Source: Nitrospirales bacterium
GTDB taxonomy: Bacteria; Nitrospirota; Nitrospiria; Nitrospirales; UBA8639
Length of the DNA stretch: 64,000 bases
Assembly: GCA_022828225.1 (NCBI GenBank)
Contig: JAJEJG010000004.1
Coordinates: 1 to 64,000, forward strand
Reading direction: 5' to 3'
The position numbers were made by a program, and so were the translations under genes. Under the pieces are notes generated by a model, which made no database searches, was not told where the DNA came from, and was given only the letters and a program-made list of their open reading frames with translations. Below, one piece after another: positions 1-8,496 of this stretch. Positions within the stretch are counted from its first letter, which is position 1. Each line of letters begins with the position of its first letter.

Positions 1-138
1 TTAGCGGAGTTTCAGGACGAATTGGAGCAATACTTGCTCTACTACAATGAGGTGCGCCCGCATCAGGCGTTGGAGGGGAAAACCCCGAAACAGATCAACG
101 AATCTTGTCAACGAATTACTGAACACATACAGGGATGA
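1..138 (+). CDS. C-terminal fragment of an rve-type (IS481/IS3-like) transposase, cut by the window edge
   Basis: The first 45 codons read in one frame to TGA at 136-138. The tail of the integrase core is visible: a tyrosine-rich helix (EQYLLYYNEVRPHQAL) followed by G-K-T-P, the usual end of DDE transposases of the IS481 and IS3 type. The catalytic residues lie outside the window. The last dozen codons are supplied by the 26-bp dispersed repeat at 106-131, so either that repeat is the right end of the insertion sequence or the gene was truncated into it. The family is clear from the tail motif; the exact IS family and whether the element is intact cannot be judged. Confidence 0.75.
   Translation, partial: LAEFQDELEQYLLYYNEVRPHQALEGKTPKQINESCQRITEHIQG
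106..131 (+). repeat. 26-bp dispersed element, copy 1
   Basis: It starts TGTCAACGAATTACTG and ends AACACATACA. An identical copy lies at 9853-9878, near-identical copies on the minus strand at 28943-28968 and 39822-39847, and partial copies at 4420-4437 and 47962-47983. The TGT...ACA ends resemble insertion-sequence termini. This copy overlaps the end of the transposase frame and lies 61 bases before the start codon at 193. Confidence 0.8.
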
Positions 139-192
139 CAGGAGAGGAAGTCGGCATGGTAAATGTTCAACAACGTAGCATGAGGGCTATCT

Positions 193-804
193 ATGTCACT
201 CGCCGACCTCTGTGAATCCTTGCGCAACTGCCGGGAATGCCGTCTGTCTTCCGGACGAACCCAAGTCGTCTTCGGCAGCGGGAATCCGGATGCTTCCATC
301 ATGTTCGTGGGAGAAGCCCCGGGCTTTCATGAAGACAAACAGGGGGTACCCTTTGTGGGCGCGGCGGGAAAACTGCTCACGGACTTATTGGAATCCGTCG
401 GGCTTTCGCGTTCACAGATTTATATTGCCAACGTCATCAAATGCCGCCCACCCCAAAACCGCGACCCCGAACCCGATGAAGTGGAAACGTGCAAGCCTTT
501 CCTGTTCCGACAAATAGAATTGATCAAACCGCACCTGGTCTGTTCCATGGGCAACTTCGCCACCCAAACGCTGCTGGAAAGAAAGGTCGGAATCACCAAA
601 GTCCACGGACAACCGTTTGAATTACCGGAGTTTCGGCTGTTTCCGTTGTTCCACCCTGCCGCGACCTTGCACAACGACCGTCTCCGGCCATTGCTTCAAG
701 AAGACTTTCGAAAATTGAAACGGCTCCTGGATGAGATGGCGGCTCCGCCGCGGGAGCCCGCTGTTCAGACAAGTGACAAGCCCGAGCAAATGGATCTGTT
801 TTAG
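193..804 (+). CDS. udg: Uracil-DNA glycosylase, family 4 (Fe-S type)
   Basis: A 203-aa glycosylase that removes uracil from DNA in base-excision repair. The four cluster cysteines are visible at C13, C16, C84 and C100, the spacing of family 4 enzymes. The catalytic-site motif GEAPG is at 40-44, and the HPAA motif is near residue 155. The C-terminal 25 residues form a polar tail ending QMDLF, which resembles a sliding-clamp-binding peptide (Q-x-x-L/M-x-x-F type). That reading is inference. The ATG at 193 has a short GAGG about 8 bases upstream. It is convergent with the gene ending at 829. Length is typical for the family. Confidence 0.93.
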   Translation: MSLADLCESLRNCRECRLSSGRTQVVFGSGNPDASIMFVGEAPGFHEDKQGVPFVGAAGKLLTDLLESVGLSRSQIYIANVIKCRPPQNRDPEPDEVETCKPFLFRQIELIKPHLVCSMGNFATQTLLERKVGITKVHGQPFELPEFRLFPLFHPAATLHNDRLRPLLQEDFRKLKRLLDEMAAPPREPAVQTSDKPEQMDLF

Positions 805-828
805 CCCGGTTTGTCGGATGACGTTGCG

Positions 829-1302
829 TTAATCCGTATTGGGCAGGCTCTCCGACTTCCCGGTTTTCTCCTGACCTTCTGCGTCGGGTTCCCCGGATTC
901 TTCGTCTGTCTCGTCGAATTCTTCTTCCGGCGTTTCGAACCACTTCACCAGCATGTCTTCCCACCAGACTTCATCGACGTCCGCGCCGGGATCGACCCCC
1001 AGGAACGACACGTCGGCTTCGGTCATGTCGGGATTGATGTCCGTCGGACGATGCCGGGCGCGATCGACCGCTTCCTTCGTCGCGTACCCGCCGACGATCC
1101 AGGACGGTGGATCGGCGCGCCGCGACTTATACGCCTGGAGTTGATGTTTGAAATAGATAAAGATGTTCCGTTGCGCGACATCTTCAAACCCGCTGGGCGG
1201 CAGGCTCAGGATTTTTTCTATTTTTTTCCGCCATTCCCGTTGGTCGTAGCGTGATGTGACCAACTGCAGGGCTTTGACTCCGTCTTCAACGTCAAGTGGC
1301 AT
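829..1302 (-). CDS. Hypothetical acidic-tailed protein downstream of tldE
   Basis: A 157-aa protein I do not recognise. It has no signal peptide or membrane segment. The N-terminal ~60 residues look helical and basic. The last ~35 residues (EEEFDETDEESGEPD) are strongly acidic and probably disordered. It starts 34 bases after the tldE stop on the same strand, so it is probably the third gene of the tldD-tldE transcript. Codon use matches its neighbours and the frame is intact, which supports a real gene. Confidence 0.6.
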   Translation of the reverse strand: MPLDVEDGVKALQLVTSRYDQREWRKKIEKILSLPPSGFEDVAQRNIFIYFKHQLQAYKSRRADPPSWIVGGYATKEAVDRARHRPTDINPDMTEADVSFLGVDPGADVDEVWWEDMLVKWFETPEEEFDETDEESGEPDAEGQEKTGKSESLPNTD

Positions 1303-1336
1303 AACGACTCCTTCGGCTTCCGCGACACCCGCGCCT

Positions 1337-2695
1337 TCAATTGCCCCCCACCATCATCTCACGGATGCGTATGGTGGGACTCGCCAGTTTCCCTCGAAAC
1401 ACCAGATCATTCCCGATCGACTCGATATCCTGAAACATCTGTTTCAAATTGCCGGCGATCGTGACTTCCTGCACCGGATAGGCCAATTCACCGTTTTCAA
1501 TCCAAAAGCCTGACGCCCCGCGGGAATAATCTCCCGTCACCATATTCACCCCGAACCCGATCAACTCGGTGACGTACAACCCCCGGGGAACGGATCGAAT
1601 GATCTCATCGGGCGACGCGTCGCCGGGATGAAAAAACAAATTCGACGGGGACACGGTTGGGTTGTCACCGATACTCCTGGACGCGTTTCCGGTGGAGGCC
1701 ATCCCCAACTTTCTCCCGGAATACGTATCCAGCAAATAGCCGGACAGCACGCCTTGTTCCAGGATCATCGTCTTGCGGGTGGGCAACCCCTCCCCGTCGA
1801 ACGGACGGGACCCGAGCTTGCCGGGCAGGCAACCGTTGTCTTCAACGTTCACGTGTTGCGGAGCAATGGACTTTCCCAACTGCCCCAGCAAAAACGAAGC
1901 GCCTTTATACAGGGAATACCCGGAGACCGCACTCGAGAGGTGCCCCAACAAACTGCACGCCGTTTCCGGATCGAAAATCACGGGAACCCGTTGGGTCTCG
2001 ACTTTTCGAGCCCCCAAACGCCGCAACGTCCGCTCCGCCGCGATGCGACCGATAGACTCCGGATCGTCCAACTCCTGCCGTTTCCGCGAAACCGAATACC
2101 AGTAGTCCCGCTGCATGCCCTGGTCATCGGAGCCTTCGGCTACCGGGGCCACGGACAGGGAAAACCGCGAACTCCGGTGGTATCCCAGAAACCCGTGCGT
2201 GTTGGCCAACACCACCGCGCCATAGCCCGCACCGCACTCGGCCCCTTCCGAATTGGTCACGCGGGAATCGGCGTCCATGGCCGCCCGTTCCGCACGCTGC
2301 GCCACGTCAATGGCCTCATCCACGGGCATGGCAGTGGGATCGTACAAGTCCAAATCCGGGACGTCATTCGCCAAGGCCGTTGATTCGGGAAGGCCCGAGG
2401 TCTCATCCTCGGCTACGGCCTTGGCAAGGGCGCAGGTATCGGCCACCAACTGCTTGAGCGAGGCTTCGGAAAAATCCGACGTGGATGTACTGGCCGACCG
2501 CTTCCCGAAAAACGCCCGGATACCCAGACTCTTTTCGCGCGCCTTACTCAAACAATCCACCGCCGACAACCGGACCTGAACCGACACGGAATCCCCTTCC
2601 GCCACCATGACGTCGGCTTCCGTGGCGCCGTGGGCTTTGACCCGGTCGATCAACTCGGCGGCAAGGGTCTTCAGGACTTCTGCAGATTCATGCAT
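1337..2695 (-). CDS. tldE: TldE/PmbA metalloprotease subunit
   Basis: A 452-aa protein of the TldE/PmbA family, the partner of TldD in a heteromeric protease. In other bacteria the pair matures modified peptides and degrades unfolded peptides. TldE lacks the HExxxH site, as here. The family N-terminus (EADVMVAEGDSVSVQVR) and the C-terminal GFGVNMVTGDYSRGASG segment are visible. A longer reading from a TTG at 2716 would draw its first codons from the intergenic repeat at 2703-2780, so ATG 2695 is preferred. It lies 128 bases behind tldD on the same strand with that repeat between them, which may change how the two are coupled. Confidence 0.93.
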   Translation of the reverse strand: MHESAEVLKTLAAELIDRVKAHGATEADVMVAEGDSVSVQVRLSAVDCLSKAREKSLGIRAFFGKRSASTSTSDFSEASLKQLVADTCALAKAVAEDETSGLPESTALANDVPDLDLYDPTAMPVDEAIDVAQRAERAAMDADSRVTNSEGAECGAGYGAVVLANTHGFLGYHRSSRFSLSVAPVAEGSDDQGMQRDYWYSVSRKRQELDDPESIGRIAAERTLRRLGARKVETQRVPVIFDPETACSLLGHLSSAVSGYSLYKGASFLLGQLGKSIAPQHVNVEDNGCLPGKLGSRPFDGEGLPTRKTMILEQGVLSGYLLDTYSGRKLGMASTGNASRSIGDNPTVSPSNLFFHPGDASPDEIIRSVPRGLYVTELIGFGVNMVTGDYSRGASGFWIENGELAYPVQEVTIAGNLKQMFQDIESIGNDLVFRGKLASPTIRIREMMVGGN

Positions 2696-2702
2696 GATGT
2701 AA

Positions 2703-2780
2703 GACAACCCCCTCAATCCCCCTTGTCAGGGGGACGGCAGTACTCCTCTCCCCCCTGACAAGGGGGGCCAGGGGGGTTCA
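2703..2780. repeat. G/C-run inverted repeat, family C copy 1 (inside tldD-tldE)
   Basis: It starts AGACAACCCCCTCAATCC and continues through CCCTTGTCAGGGGGAC to CCCCCCTGACAAGGGGGG. The arms can fold as DNA or RNA. Other copies are at 20937-21014, 26047-26120 (inverted) and 28997-29076. This copy separates tldD from tldE. Confidence 0.85.
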
Positions 2781-2823
2781 GCCTTAGTTGCAGGTCGGAT
2801 TACGCTACGCTGATCCGACTACG

Positions 2824-4257
2824 CTACGCCGACGTTCCCCCCACCGTAATCTCGTCGATTCGAATGGTGGGCAACCCGACGCCGACCGGCACGGATTGGC
2901 CCTCTTTGCCGCAGGTCCCGATACCCGAGTCCAATTGCAAGTCGTGGCCGACCATGGAAACCTGCTTGAGGACGTCGGGCCCGCTCCCGATGAGGGTCGC
3001 CCCTTTGACCGGCTTCGTCACTTTCCCATCCTCGATCAAATAGGCTTCACTCGCCGAAAACACGAACTTGCCGTTCGTGATATCCACTTGTCCGCCGCCG
3101 AACGACACGGCATACAGCCCTTTCTTGACGGAGCGCAGAATATCCTCGGGTTCGGACGTGCCGGCCAACATGAAGGTATTGGTCATCCGGGGCAACACGA
3201 TGCTGCGGAAATCCTCACGCCGGCCGTTGCCGGTAAGCGGAATGCCCATGAGCCGGGCGTTCAGACGGTCCGTGATGTATCCGCACAGGATGCCGTCTTC
3301 GATCAGGACGGTCCTGGTCGTGGGCGTGCCTTCATCATCGATGTTGAGCGACCCCCGCCTGGAGGGCAACGTGCCGTCATCCACGATCGTGCACACGTCG
3401 GACGCGACGCGCTGGCCGATCAAATTACTGAACGCCGACGTTTTCTTGCGATTGAAATCCGCCTCCAGACCATGCCCCACGGCCTCGTGCAACAGAATTC
3501 CGGGCCAGCCGCCCCCCAGGACCACCGGAAGAATGCCCGCGGGCGCGTCCACGGCATCGAGATTCAGGATCGCCTGCCTCGCGGCTTCTCGCGCATACGC
3601 CCGCGCCCGGTCTTGTTCGTGATAAAAGGCAAACGCCACGCGGCCGCCGCCGCCGAAGGTGCCCACCTGTCGATTCGTCCCTTCTTCGGCAATACACGTC
3701 ACCTGAAGCCGGGATAACGGCTGCACGTCGCCGGCGCGCAAGCCTTCGGTGGTCGCCACCAGCATGACTTTATGATTGGTATTGATGGACGCCATCACCT
3801 TCGTGATCCGGGGGTCATAGCGTCGTGCTTCCCGGTCGATCAGGTTGAGCAGGTCCACGCGCTCCTGCGTGGCGACGTCGGTCAGGGGCTCTTCAAGCGG
3901 ATAGAGATTGTGCGTTCCGACGGGCCGGTGCGTGACGGGGACCGGGACGTCGCCTTGCGGCGAATCGGCGATATACCGGGCGGTGTCCGCGGCAATTTCC
4001 AGGTCCCGTGGCGACAAGTCGTCGGAATAGGCAAACCCGGTTTTTTCCCCGGCGGTGGCCCGGACCCCGGCACCCTGAGCAATGCTTTTGACGGCCCGCT
4101 TGACGATGCCTTCCTCCATGGACACGGATTCGGAAATCGTCGATTCAAAATAGATGTCCGCGTAATCCACGGCACGGACGTTCACGCGTGCCAAGGCCTG
4201 CTCGACTTCACGTTCCTCCAAGGCAAAATGTTCGAAGGGCACAACCTGCTCAGACAT
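2824..4257 (-). CDS. tldD: TldD metalloprotease (catalytic subunit)
   Basis: A 477-aa zinc metalloprotease subunit. The catalytic motif HEAVGHGLEAD (HExxxH type) is present near residue 262, as is the C-terminal cysteine motif GTCGKEGQ, where TldD has a further zinc-ligand region. The family-typical stretches SRRGSLNIDDEGTPT and DGILCGYITDRLNARLMG are intact. It is the first gene of the tldD-tldE pair. Its TAG stop lies in a short GCGTAG repeat that forms part of the intergenic repeat cluster. The start at 4257 gives the expected length. Confidence 0.96.
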   Translation of the reverse strand: MSEQVVPFEHFALEEREVEQALARVNVRAVDYADIYFESTISESVSMEEGIVKRAVKSIAQGAGVRATAGEKTGFAYSDDLSPRDLEIAADTARYIADSPQGDVPVPVTHRPVGTHNLYPLEEPLTDVATQERVDLLNLIDREARRYDPRITKVMASINTNHKVMLVATTEGLRAGDVQPLSRLQVTCIAEEGTNRQVGTFGGGGRVAFAFYHEQDRARAYAREAARQAILNLDAVDAPAGILPVVLGGGWPGILLHEAVGHGLEADFNRKKTSAFSNLIGQRVASDVCTIVDDGTLPSRRGSLNIDDEGTPTTRTVLIEDGILCGYITDRLNARLMGIPLTGNGRREDFRSIVLPRMTNTFMLAGTSEPEDILRSVKKGLYAVSFGGGQVDITNGKFVFSASEAYLIEDGKVTKPVKGATLIGSGPDVLKQVSMVGHDLQLDSGIGTCGKEGQSVPVGVGLPTIRIDEITVGGTSA

Positions 4258-4327
4258 GGTCTCTACTTAACATGCCCGCTGAAATTTGCGCAAGAACCCC
4301 CCATACAGGCTTAGGACGCCCTCTTCC

Positions 4328-4363
4328 GTCATCCCCGACCCGATCGGGGATCCAGCGTCTTTG
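4328..4363. repeat. REP-like hairpin, family A copy 1
   Basis: A GTCATCCCCGAC...GATCGGGGATCCAGCGTCTTT unit, the short hairpin that recurs throughout the window. It sits upstream of tldD, together with a perfect 10-bp inverted repeat at 4381-4401 (CCCTCTCCTA / TAGGAGAGGG) and a partial copy of the 26-bp element at 4420-4437. The 237-base gap 4258-4494 holds nothing else. Confidence 0.8.
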
Positions 4364-4494
4364 GTCTTTTGCATTTTTTACCCTCTCCTACTAGGAGAGG
4401 GCCGGTATGAGGAAAATATTGTCAACGAATGACTGAAAGGGGGAGCGAGAGGCAGCTTGCGAGGCCTTTTTCGCCGATGGTGGTCACGCCTGAT

Positions 4495-5544
4495 TCATGT
4501 GTTCAGGGTGTCGATCCACTTCTTCTCTGATAGCACCTCAACCGCCAGCGAAATCTGACGACGGGAAAACTGCTGCTTCCGTTCGTTCCAGGCGTAGGTA
4601 CGTTGCACCACGTCATCAACAGTCTTGGCTTGTTCCCGGCTCGCGACCCAGTGAACCGTGGATAGAAGTTCCAGGCCGAATGAAGACTCGAACCCTTCGA
4701 TGAGATCGACGACTTTATTGAAACGTCGTTGCGTTGCCGCGTGGCGCTCAAGGAATGTGCTCGCTTCTTCTACGGCACCGGGCACCAATTCCAATTGCTT
4801 GTCAGGCGCATCGCCGCCGTCGGCGTAGCCGGAGATGAAATGGCCTTCAATTTGGTGAAGAACGTGCCGCAGATTCTCGGCATACGGGCCATACGGAGCC
4901 TTTTGATAGTTGAGCCGCAACCGCTCGCCGGCCTCCTGCATGAAATACAGGAGCTTGTGCACTTCCAGAAGAGTCACAAACGGGTCCAGGAGGGCCAAAA
5001 GATAGCGATCCATCAGCCCAACCAGCGCCGCCCGCGCGGTCGTCATGTTCGGGACGTTACTCGAACGGTTGGCGCGGTCGTCCTCCGGTCCGCCGCCCGG
5101 CTCGAATATCACGACCTTGACGGCTTCGCATGCCGACAGCGCCGCCTCTATCCGGGCACGCACCTCCGGCCAGTGCAATCCACCCAGCCCGCTACCGAGC
5201 GACGGAATGGCAATCGATCGGATGCCGTACGACCGGATCGCCTTCGTCAAGGATGCCAAACCGGACTCAATGTCCTCAATGCGACTTTTGCCTCGCCAAT
5301 GCCGTTTAGTGGGGAAGTTAATGATGTAGCGCGGCGGAACCGTTTGGCCCGTCTCGAAGACGAACACGCGCCCGGGTTGCATCTGATTGCGCTCACAGCA
5401 GGCACGGTAGGCCTTGTAGTTCCCGGGGAAGGCTTTTTTGAATTGAAGCGCGATGCCGCGCCCCATAACACCCACGCAGTTGACGCTATTGACCAGGGCT
5501 TCGGCTTCTTCGGAAAGAATATCGCCAGTCTTGTATTCGATCAT
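4495..5544 (-). CDS. darG: DarG antitoxin: macrodomain DNA ADP-ribosylglycohydrolase
   Basis: A 349-aa antitoxin that removes ADP-ribose from thymidine in DNA and also binds the toxin. Residues 1-~155 form the macrodomain, with the substrate loop VNSVNCVGVMGRGIALQFKK and the second loop IAIPSLGSGLGGLHW. The conserved lysine of DarG-type macrodomains is in the FKKAFP segment. Residues ~165-349 form the C-terminal domain typical of DarG, with LMDRYLLALLDPFVTLLEVHKLLYF. It starts 21 bases after the darT stop on the same strand, toxin first. Length matches DarG. Confidence 0.93.
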   Translation of the reverse strand: MIEYKTGDILSEEAEALVNSVNCVGVMGRGIALQFKKAFPGNYKAYRACCERNQMQPGRVFVFETGQTVPPRYIINFPTKRHWRGKSRIEDIESGLASLTKAIRSYGIRSIAIPSLGSGLGGLHWPEVRARIEAALSACEAVKVVIFEPGGGPEDDRANRSSNVPNMTTARAALVGLMDRYLLALLDPFVTLLEVHKLLYFMQEAGERLRLNYQKAPYGPYAENLRHVLHQIEGHFISGYADGGDAPDKQLELVPGAVEEASTFLERHAATQRRFNKVVDLIEGFESSFGLELLSTVHWVASREQAKTVDDVVQRTYAWNERKQQFSRRQISLAVEVLSEKKWIDTLNT

Positions 5545-5565
5545 TGCCGGGAGCCTTTCCCCAGA

Positions 5566-6210
5566 TCAGTAATACCAGTCCGGCCTGACTTCAACGGTTG
5601 GGCGATGGCGCACTCCATGCAATGCACGCAACACTTTAGCATACATCCCTTGTGAATTGACACCGATCCGCGACACCATTTCCCACGGGAATGAGGCCTC
5701 AAGCAGGAATTCCGCCTGCTTGCCATCCTTGCAGCCTTGCCAGTCGGTAGCTTGCACGGCCTCCCAGTTGACGTTGTCCAGGTCTGCAAGATCGGCATAG
5801 TCGTCAAAGTAGTTTGAGCTTGCATTTGACGTCGCAAATGCCCAGCGCCGTTTATTTCGCTCGGCCCAAGCCACAGTCCGCCGCAAGTCTGCTTCCAGAT
5901 GCACTATAGGGTCCTGTCCGCCGCGATACTCCAATTCGGGATGGTTAGCCTTGTAGATGACATAGAGCATGGAGGAGCGCGGGCAGAAATAAAACGGGAC
6001 ACAATCGCCTACGCACAAGCTTGGATGACTATTCAGGACATTCGTGAGACGTCGATGTTTGACGCTCATCATGCCGATCGTCGTGCCGCTTGACGCTCTC
6101 GTTGCCATCTTCGCATCGCACCAGAGACAGCCGTCTTCTACGATGGAGGCGAGCCGGTCAATATGCACGATGTGGTAGATCTTCGGCTCGTCTGGTATTG
6201 GCATGGTCAC
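5566..6210 (-). CDS. darT: DarT toxin: DNA thymidine ADP-ribosyltransferase
   Basis: A 214-aa DUF4433 protein that uses NAD+ to ADP-ribosylate thymidine in single-stranded DNA and so blocks replication. DarTG systems act as toxin-antitoxin modules and in phage defence. The N-terminal strand IYHIVHIDRL, the NAD-loop with K51/R53/R54 and the catalytic glutamate E167 in QAEFLLE are all present, so the toxin looks active. A GTG at 6210 with GGAG 10 bases upstream is favoured over ATG 6204. The gene lies between ordinary housekeeping genes with no integrase nearby. Confidence 0.93.
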   Translation of the reverse strand: MTMPIPDEPKIYHIVHIDRLASIVEDGCLWCDAKMATRASSGTTIGMMSVKHRRLTNVLNSHPSLCVGDCVPFYFCPRSSMLYVIYKANHPELEYRGGQDPIVHLEADLRRTVAWAERNKRRWAFATSNASSNYFDDYADLADLDNVNWEAVQATDWQGCKDGKQAEFLLEASFPWEMVSRIGVNSQGMYAKVLRALHGVRHRPTVEVRPDWYY

Positions 6211-6439
6211 GTTTCAGATTCTCCGGGCGTCTTGATGACTCATGGCATTTAACTCCTCTCTGCTTCTCAGCACTGGGCGATGTCAGGAAGAAACCGCGCT
6301 GGTTGGTGGTGGTAGTTTATTCAAGAATCTTTGAGCGATCTTGGCCAACTCTTGGTTGCCTCACTCCGTTGCCAAATCATTGCGCATTGACGTTCTCCAC
6401 AAAATAAGTCCTTTTTGGGCAAAAGCAAGCTTAAGAAAG

Positions 6440-6480
6440 CAAAGACGCTGGATTCCCGATTAAAGATGTCGGGAATGACA
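6440..6480. repeat. REP-like hairpin, family A copy 2
   Basis: Arms ATTCCCGA / TCGGGAAT around the constant loop TTAAAGATG, with CAAAGACGCTGG before and GACA after. This is one of four stem variants found in this window. Confidence 0.85.
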
Positions 6481-6550
6481 GATGCGGGAGAAGGAGAACT
6501 GCGGGGATGACGGAAGGAGGGGCGGGGTGGTTGCTATCACCCGCCTCGGT

Positions 6551-6579
6551 TTGACAAGGCCGGGCATCACGATTAGACT
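6551..6579 (+). promoter_or_regulatory. Candidate sigma-70 promoter for uppS
   Basis: TTGACA at 6551-6556, a 17-base spacer, then TAGACT at 6574-6579 (perfect -35, 4/6 match at -10). Transcription would start near 6586. That leaves about 55 bases before ATG 6642 but only about 14 before GTG 6600, and supports the later start. Confidence 0.6.
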
Positions 6580-6641
6580 GTTTTTAAGCTGTTTTTCGAG
6601 TGCAGTGCCTCATCTCGCGGGCAACTCTGATACCAATACCG

Positions 6642-7436
6642 ATGCCTCTCCATTCGCCACATTCCTTCGCGGAACTCACGGAGGACGATCTCTTTTCCCA
6701 GATCGACCAGGAAGCCTTGCCCCGTCACGTGGCCGTGATCATGGATGGGAACGGCCGCTGGGCCTCTCATCGCGGGCTGCCCCGCATTGCCGGACACCGG
6801 GAAGGGTTGGTTGCCGTCCGGGACGTCCTCAATGCCTTTTACCGGCTGGGGATTCCCATCGTCACGGTATACGCGTTTTCGCAGGAGAACTGGAATCGCC
6901 CCCAAGCCGAGATCGACCTGCTCATGACGCTGCTCGAAGAGTTTCTTCATCAGGAACGGCAGACGTTCCAGGAACGAAAGGCCCGGTTTTTCCCCATCGG
7001 CTTACTGAACGAGCTTCCGGCTTCCACGCAGGACCTGGTGCATGCCGTGGCTCAGGAGACCGAGCATTTCACCGACCACACCGTGGCCGTCGCGCTGAGT
7101 TATGGCGGACGTTCCGAGATTATCGACGCCACGAATCGCCTGATTGAAGACGTGCAATGCGGAAAAATTTCGGGGGGCGTCCATGAAACCCAATTCGAGC
7201 AGTACCTGTCCACTGCCGGCCTTCCGGACCCGGACCTCCTGATCCGCACGAGCGGGGAAGCGAGAATCAGCAATTTCCTGCTCTGGCAAATCGCGTATAC
7301 GGAACTCTATTTCACCAAGACCCTGTGGCCGGATTTCCGGCGACGCGACGTGTTGTTGGCGCTGCTCGATTACCAGAAACGGGACCGTCGTTTCGGTCGT
7401 CTTCCGCATGCCGTCTCTCCTCAAAACAGGCTGTGA
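6642..7436 (+). CDS. uppS: Isoprenyl (undecaprenyl-diphosphate) synthase
   Basis: A cis-prenyltransferase of 264 aa that condenses isopentenyl diphosphate to make the C55 carrier lipid for peptidoglycan. The signature VIMDGNGRWA places catalytic D35. The C-terminal signature RTSGEARISNFLLWQ and TELYF are intact. ATG 6642 is preferred. A GTG at 6600 is in frame, but neither has a clear ribosome-binding site and the promoter position favours the later one. The stop overlaps the cdsA start (GTGA), so the two are translationally coupled, as in many bacteria where uppS-cdsA-dxr-rseP is a standard cluster. Confidence 0.95.
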   Translation: MPLHSPHSFAELTEDDLFSQIDQEALPRHVAVIMDGNGRWASHRGLPRIAGHREGLVAVRDVLNAFYRLGIPIVTVYAFSQENWNRPQAEIDLLMTLLEEFLHQERQTFQERKARFFPIGLLNELPASTQDLVHAVAQETEHFTDHTVAVALSYGGRSEIIDATNRLIEDVQCGKISGGVHETQFEQYLSTAGLPDPDLLIRTSGEARISNFLLWQIAYTELYFTKTLWPDFRRRDVLLALLDYQKRDRRFGRLPHAVSPQNRL

Positions 7437-8317
7437 GCACGATTAATGTGGCTGAGTCCGCACCCGGAAGCCCATCCAATCAACCGGCCCCTCTCACTGC
7501 TCGTTCATCCGCGTTGAGACTTGACCCCAAGCGCGTCTATTCCGCCCTGGTGTTGCTCCCGCTCTTGTACGTGCTCACCCGGCACCTTCCACCGGCGGCC
7601 TTCTTCGTTCTCGTCACGGCCGCCGTCCTGCTGGCCCAATGGGAATTCCTGGCGCTCTTCATCGAGAAAAACCACCTGCCTTCGCATGCGCTCGTCGGGT
7701 TTTCGGGCACGGGACTTCTCCTGATCGCCATACAGTGGCCGGCGGTGATCGACTTTTCTCTGGCCCTCTCGATCACCCTCCTGGCTCTCCTATGCTATCA
7801 GGTCGGCTTCGCTCCTGCGGGGCCCCGCCATCTCTCCATGTTCATTCTTCTGTTCGGTATTTTTTATACCGGGTATACCCTCGGACATTTTCTCCTGTTG
7901 CGAAACCAACAGGACGGGGCCTTGCTGGTGTTGTTCGTGCTGTTGGTGACGTGGGCCGGAGACGCCGCCGCGTACTACGTCGGCAAAACCTGGGGGGCAC
8001 GGCCCCTGGCGCCGCAGCTCAGCCCGAAGAAGACCGTCGAGGGATTCCTCGGCGGCCTGGTCGTGGCGCCGCTTATCGCCTGGATCGGCCATCTCTGGTT
8101 TCTCCCGGTCGTCACGCCGGTCGACTGCCTGATCCTGGGCATACTGTTCACCGTGCTGGGCCTGCTGGGCGATCTTTCCGAATCGGCCCTGAAGCGACAG
8201 GCCGGGGTCAAGGATTCCGGGGCCCTGATCCCCGGGCACGGAGGCCTATTGGACCGCGTCGACAGCCTGCTTCTCAACGCGCCGGTTTTCTATTATTATA
8301 TGGCCTTTGTGCACTAG
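7433..8317 (+). CDS. cdsA: Phosphatidate cytidylyltransferase
   Basis: Makes CDP-diacylglycerol from phosphatidate and CTP at the inner membrane, the branch point of phospholipid synthesis. About 294 aa with several hydrophobic segments from residue ~30. The CDP-alcohol signature region SPKKTVEGFLGG and the C-terminal DSGALIPGHGGLLDRVDS are intact. GTG 7433 overlaps the uppS stop by GTGA. A longer frame reaching into uppS is not needed. The first ~27 residues are polar, longer than in E. coli, so a later start such as GTG 7448 is possible. Confidence 0.94.
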   Translation: MSTINVAESAPGSPSNQPAPLTARSSALRLDPKRVYSALVLLPLLYVLTRHLPPAAFFVLVTAAVLLAQWEFLALFIEKNHLPSHALVGFSGTGLLLIAIQWPAVIDFSLALSITLLALLCYQVGFAPAGPRHLSMFILLFGIFYTGYTLGHFLLLRNQQDGALLVLFVLLVTWAGDAAAYYVGKTWGARPLAPQLSPKKTVEGFLGGLVVAPLIAWIGHLWFLPVVTPVDCLILGILFTVLGLLGDLSESALKRQAGVKDSGALIPGHGGLLDRVDSLLLNAPVFYYYMAFVH

Positions 8318-8374
8318 GCTCTTCTTAACCGGAACCCTTTTAGCATGAACATAGCCAAGCACAGCCCCGAATCC

Positions 8375-8471
8375 GTCATTCCTGCGGAAGCAGGAATCCA
8401 GAGTCTTTGTCTTCACGGGCGAGGAAAGAATAAAGACACTGGATCCCCGATTAAAGATGTCGGGGATGACA
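8375..8471. repeat. REP-like doublet, family A copy 3
   Basis: Two family A hairpins in inverted orientation. The first has a variant stem (CCTGC / GCAGG). The second has arms ATCCCCGA / TCGGGGAT around TTAAAGATG. It fills most of the 179-base gap between cdsA and dxr. Confidence 0.85.
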
Positions 8472-8496
8472 GGAGGAAGGATAGGAATTCCTTCCG

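Larger units (their letters stand above)
6211..6641. other. 431-base gap between darT and uppS (divergent)
   Basis: It holds the upstream region of darT, a family A hairpin (6440-6480) and the proposed uppS promoter (6551-6579). No convincing reading frame or RNA gene was seen. The first ~220 bases are less GC-rich than the surrounding genes. Confidence 0.5.

Noticed and set aside
2788..3717. A 309-codon plus-strand frame
   Set aside because: Entirely antisense to tldD, with repeat-derived first codons and no recognisable domain.
4729..5655. A 308-codon plus-strand frame
   Set aside because: Antisense to darG, which is firmly identified on the minus strand.
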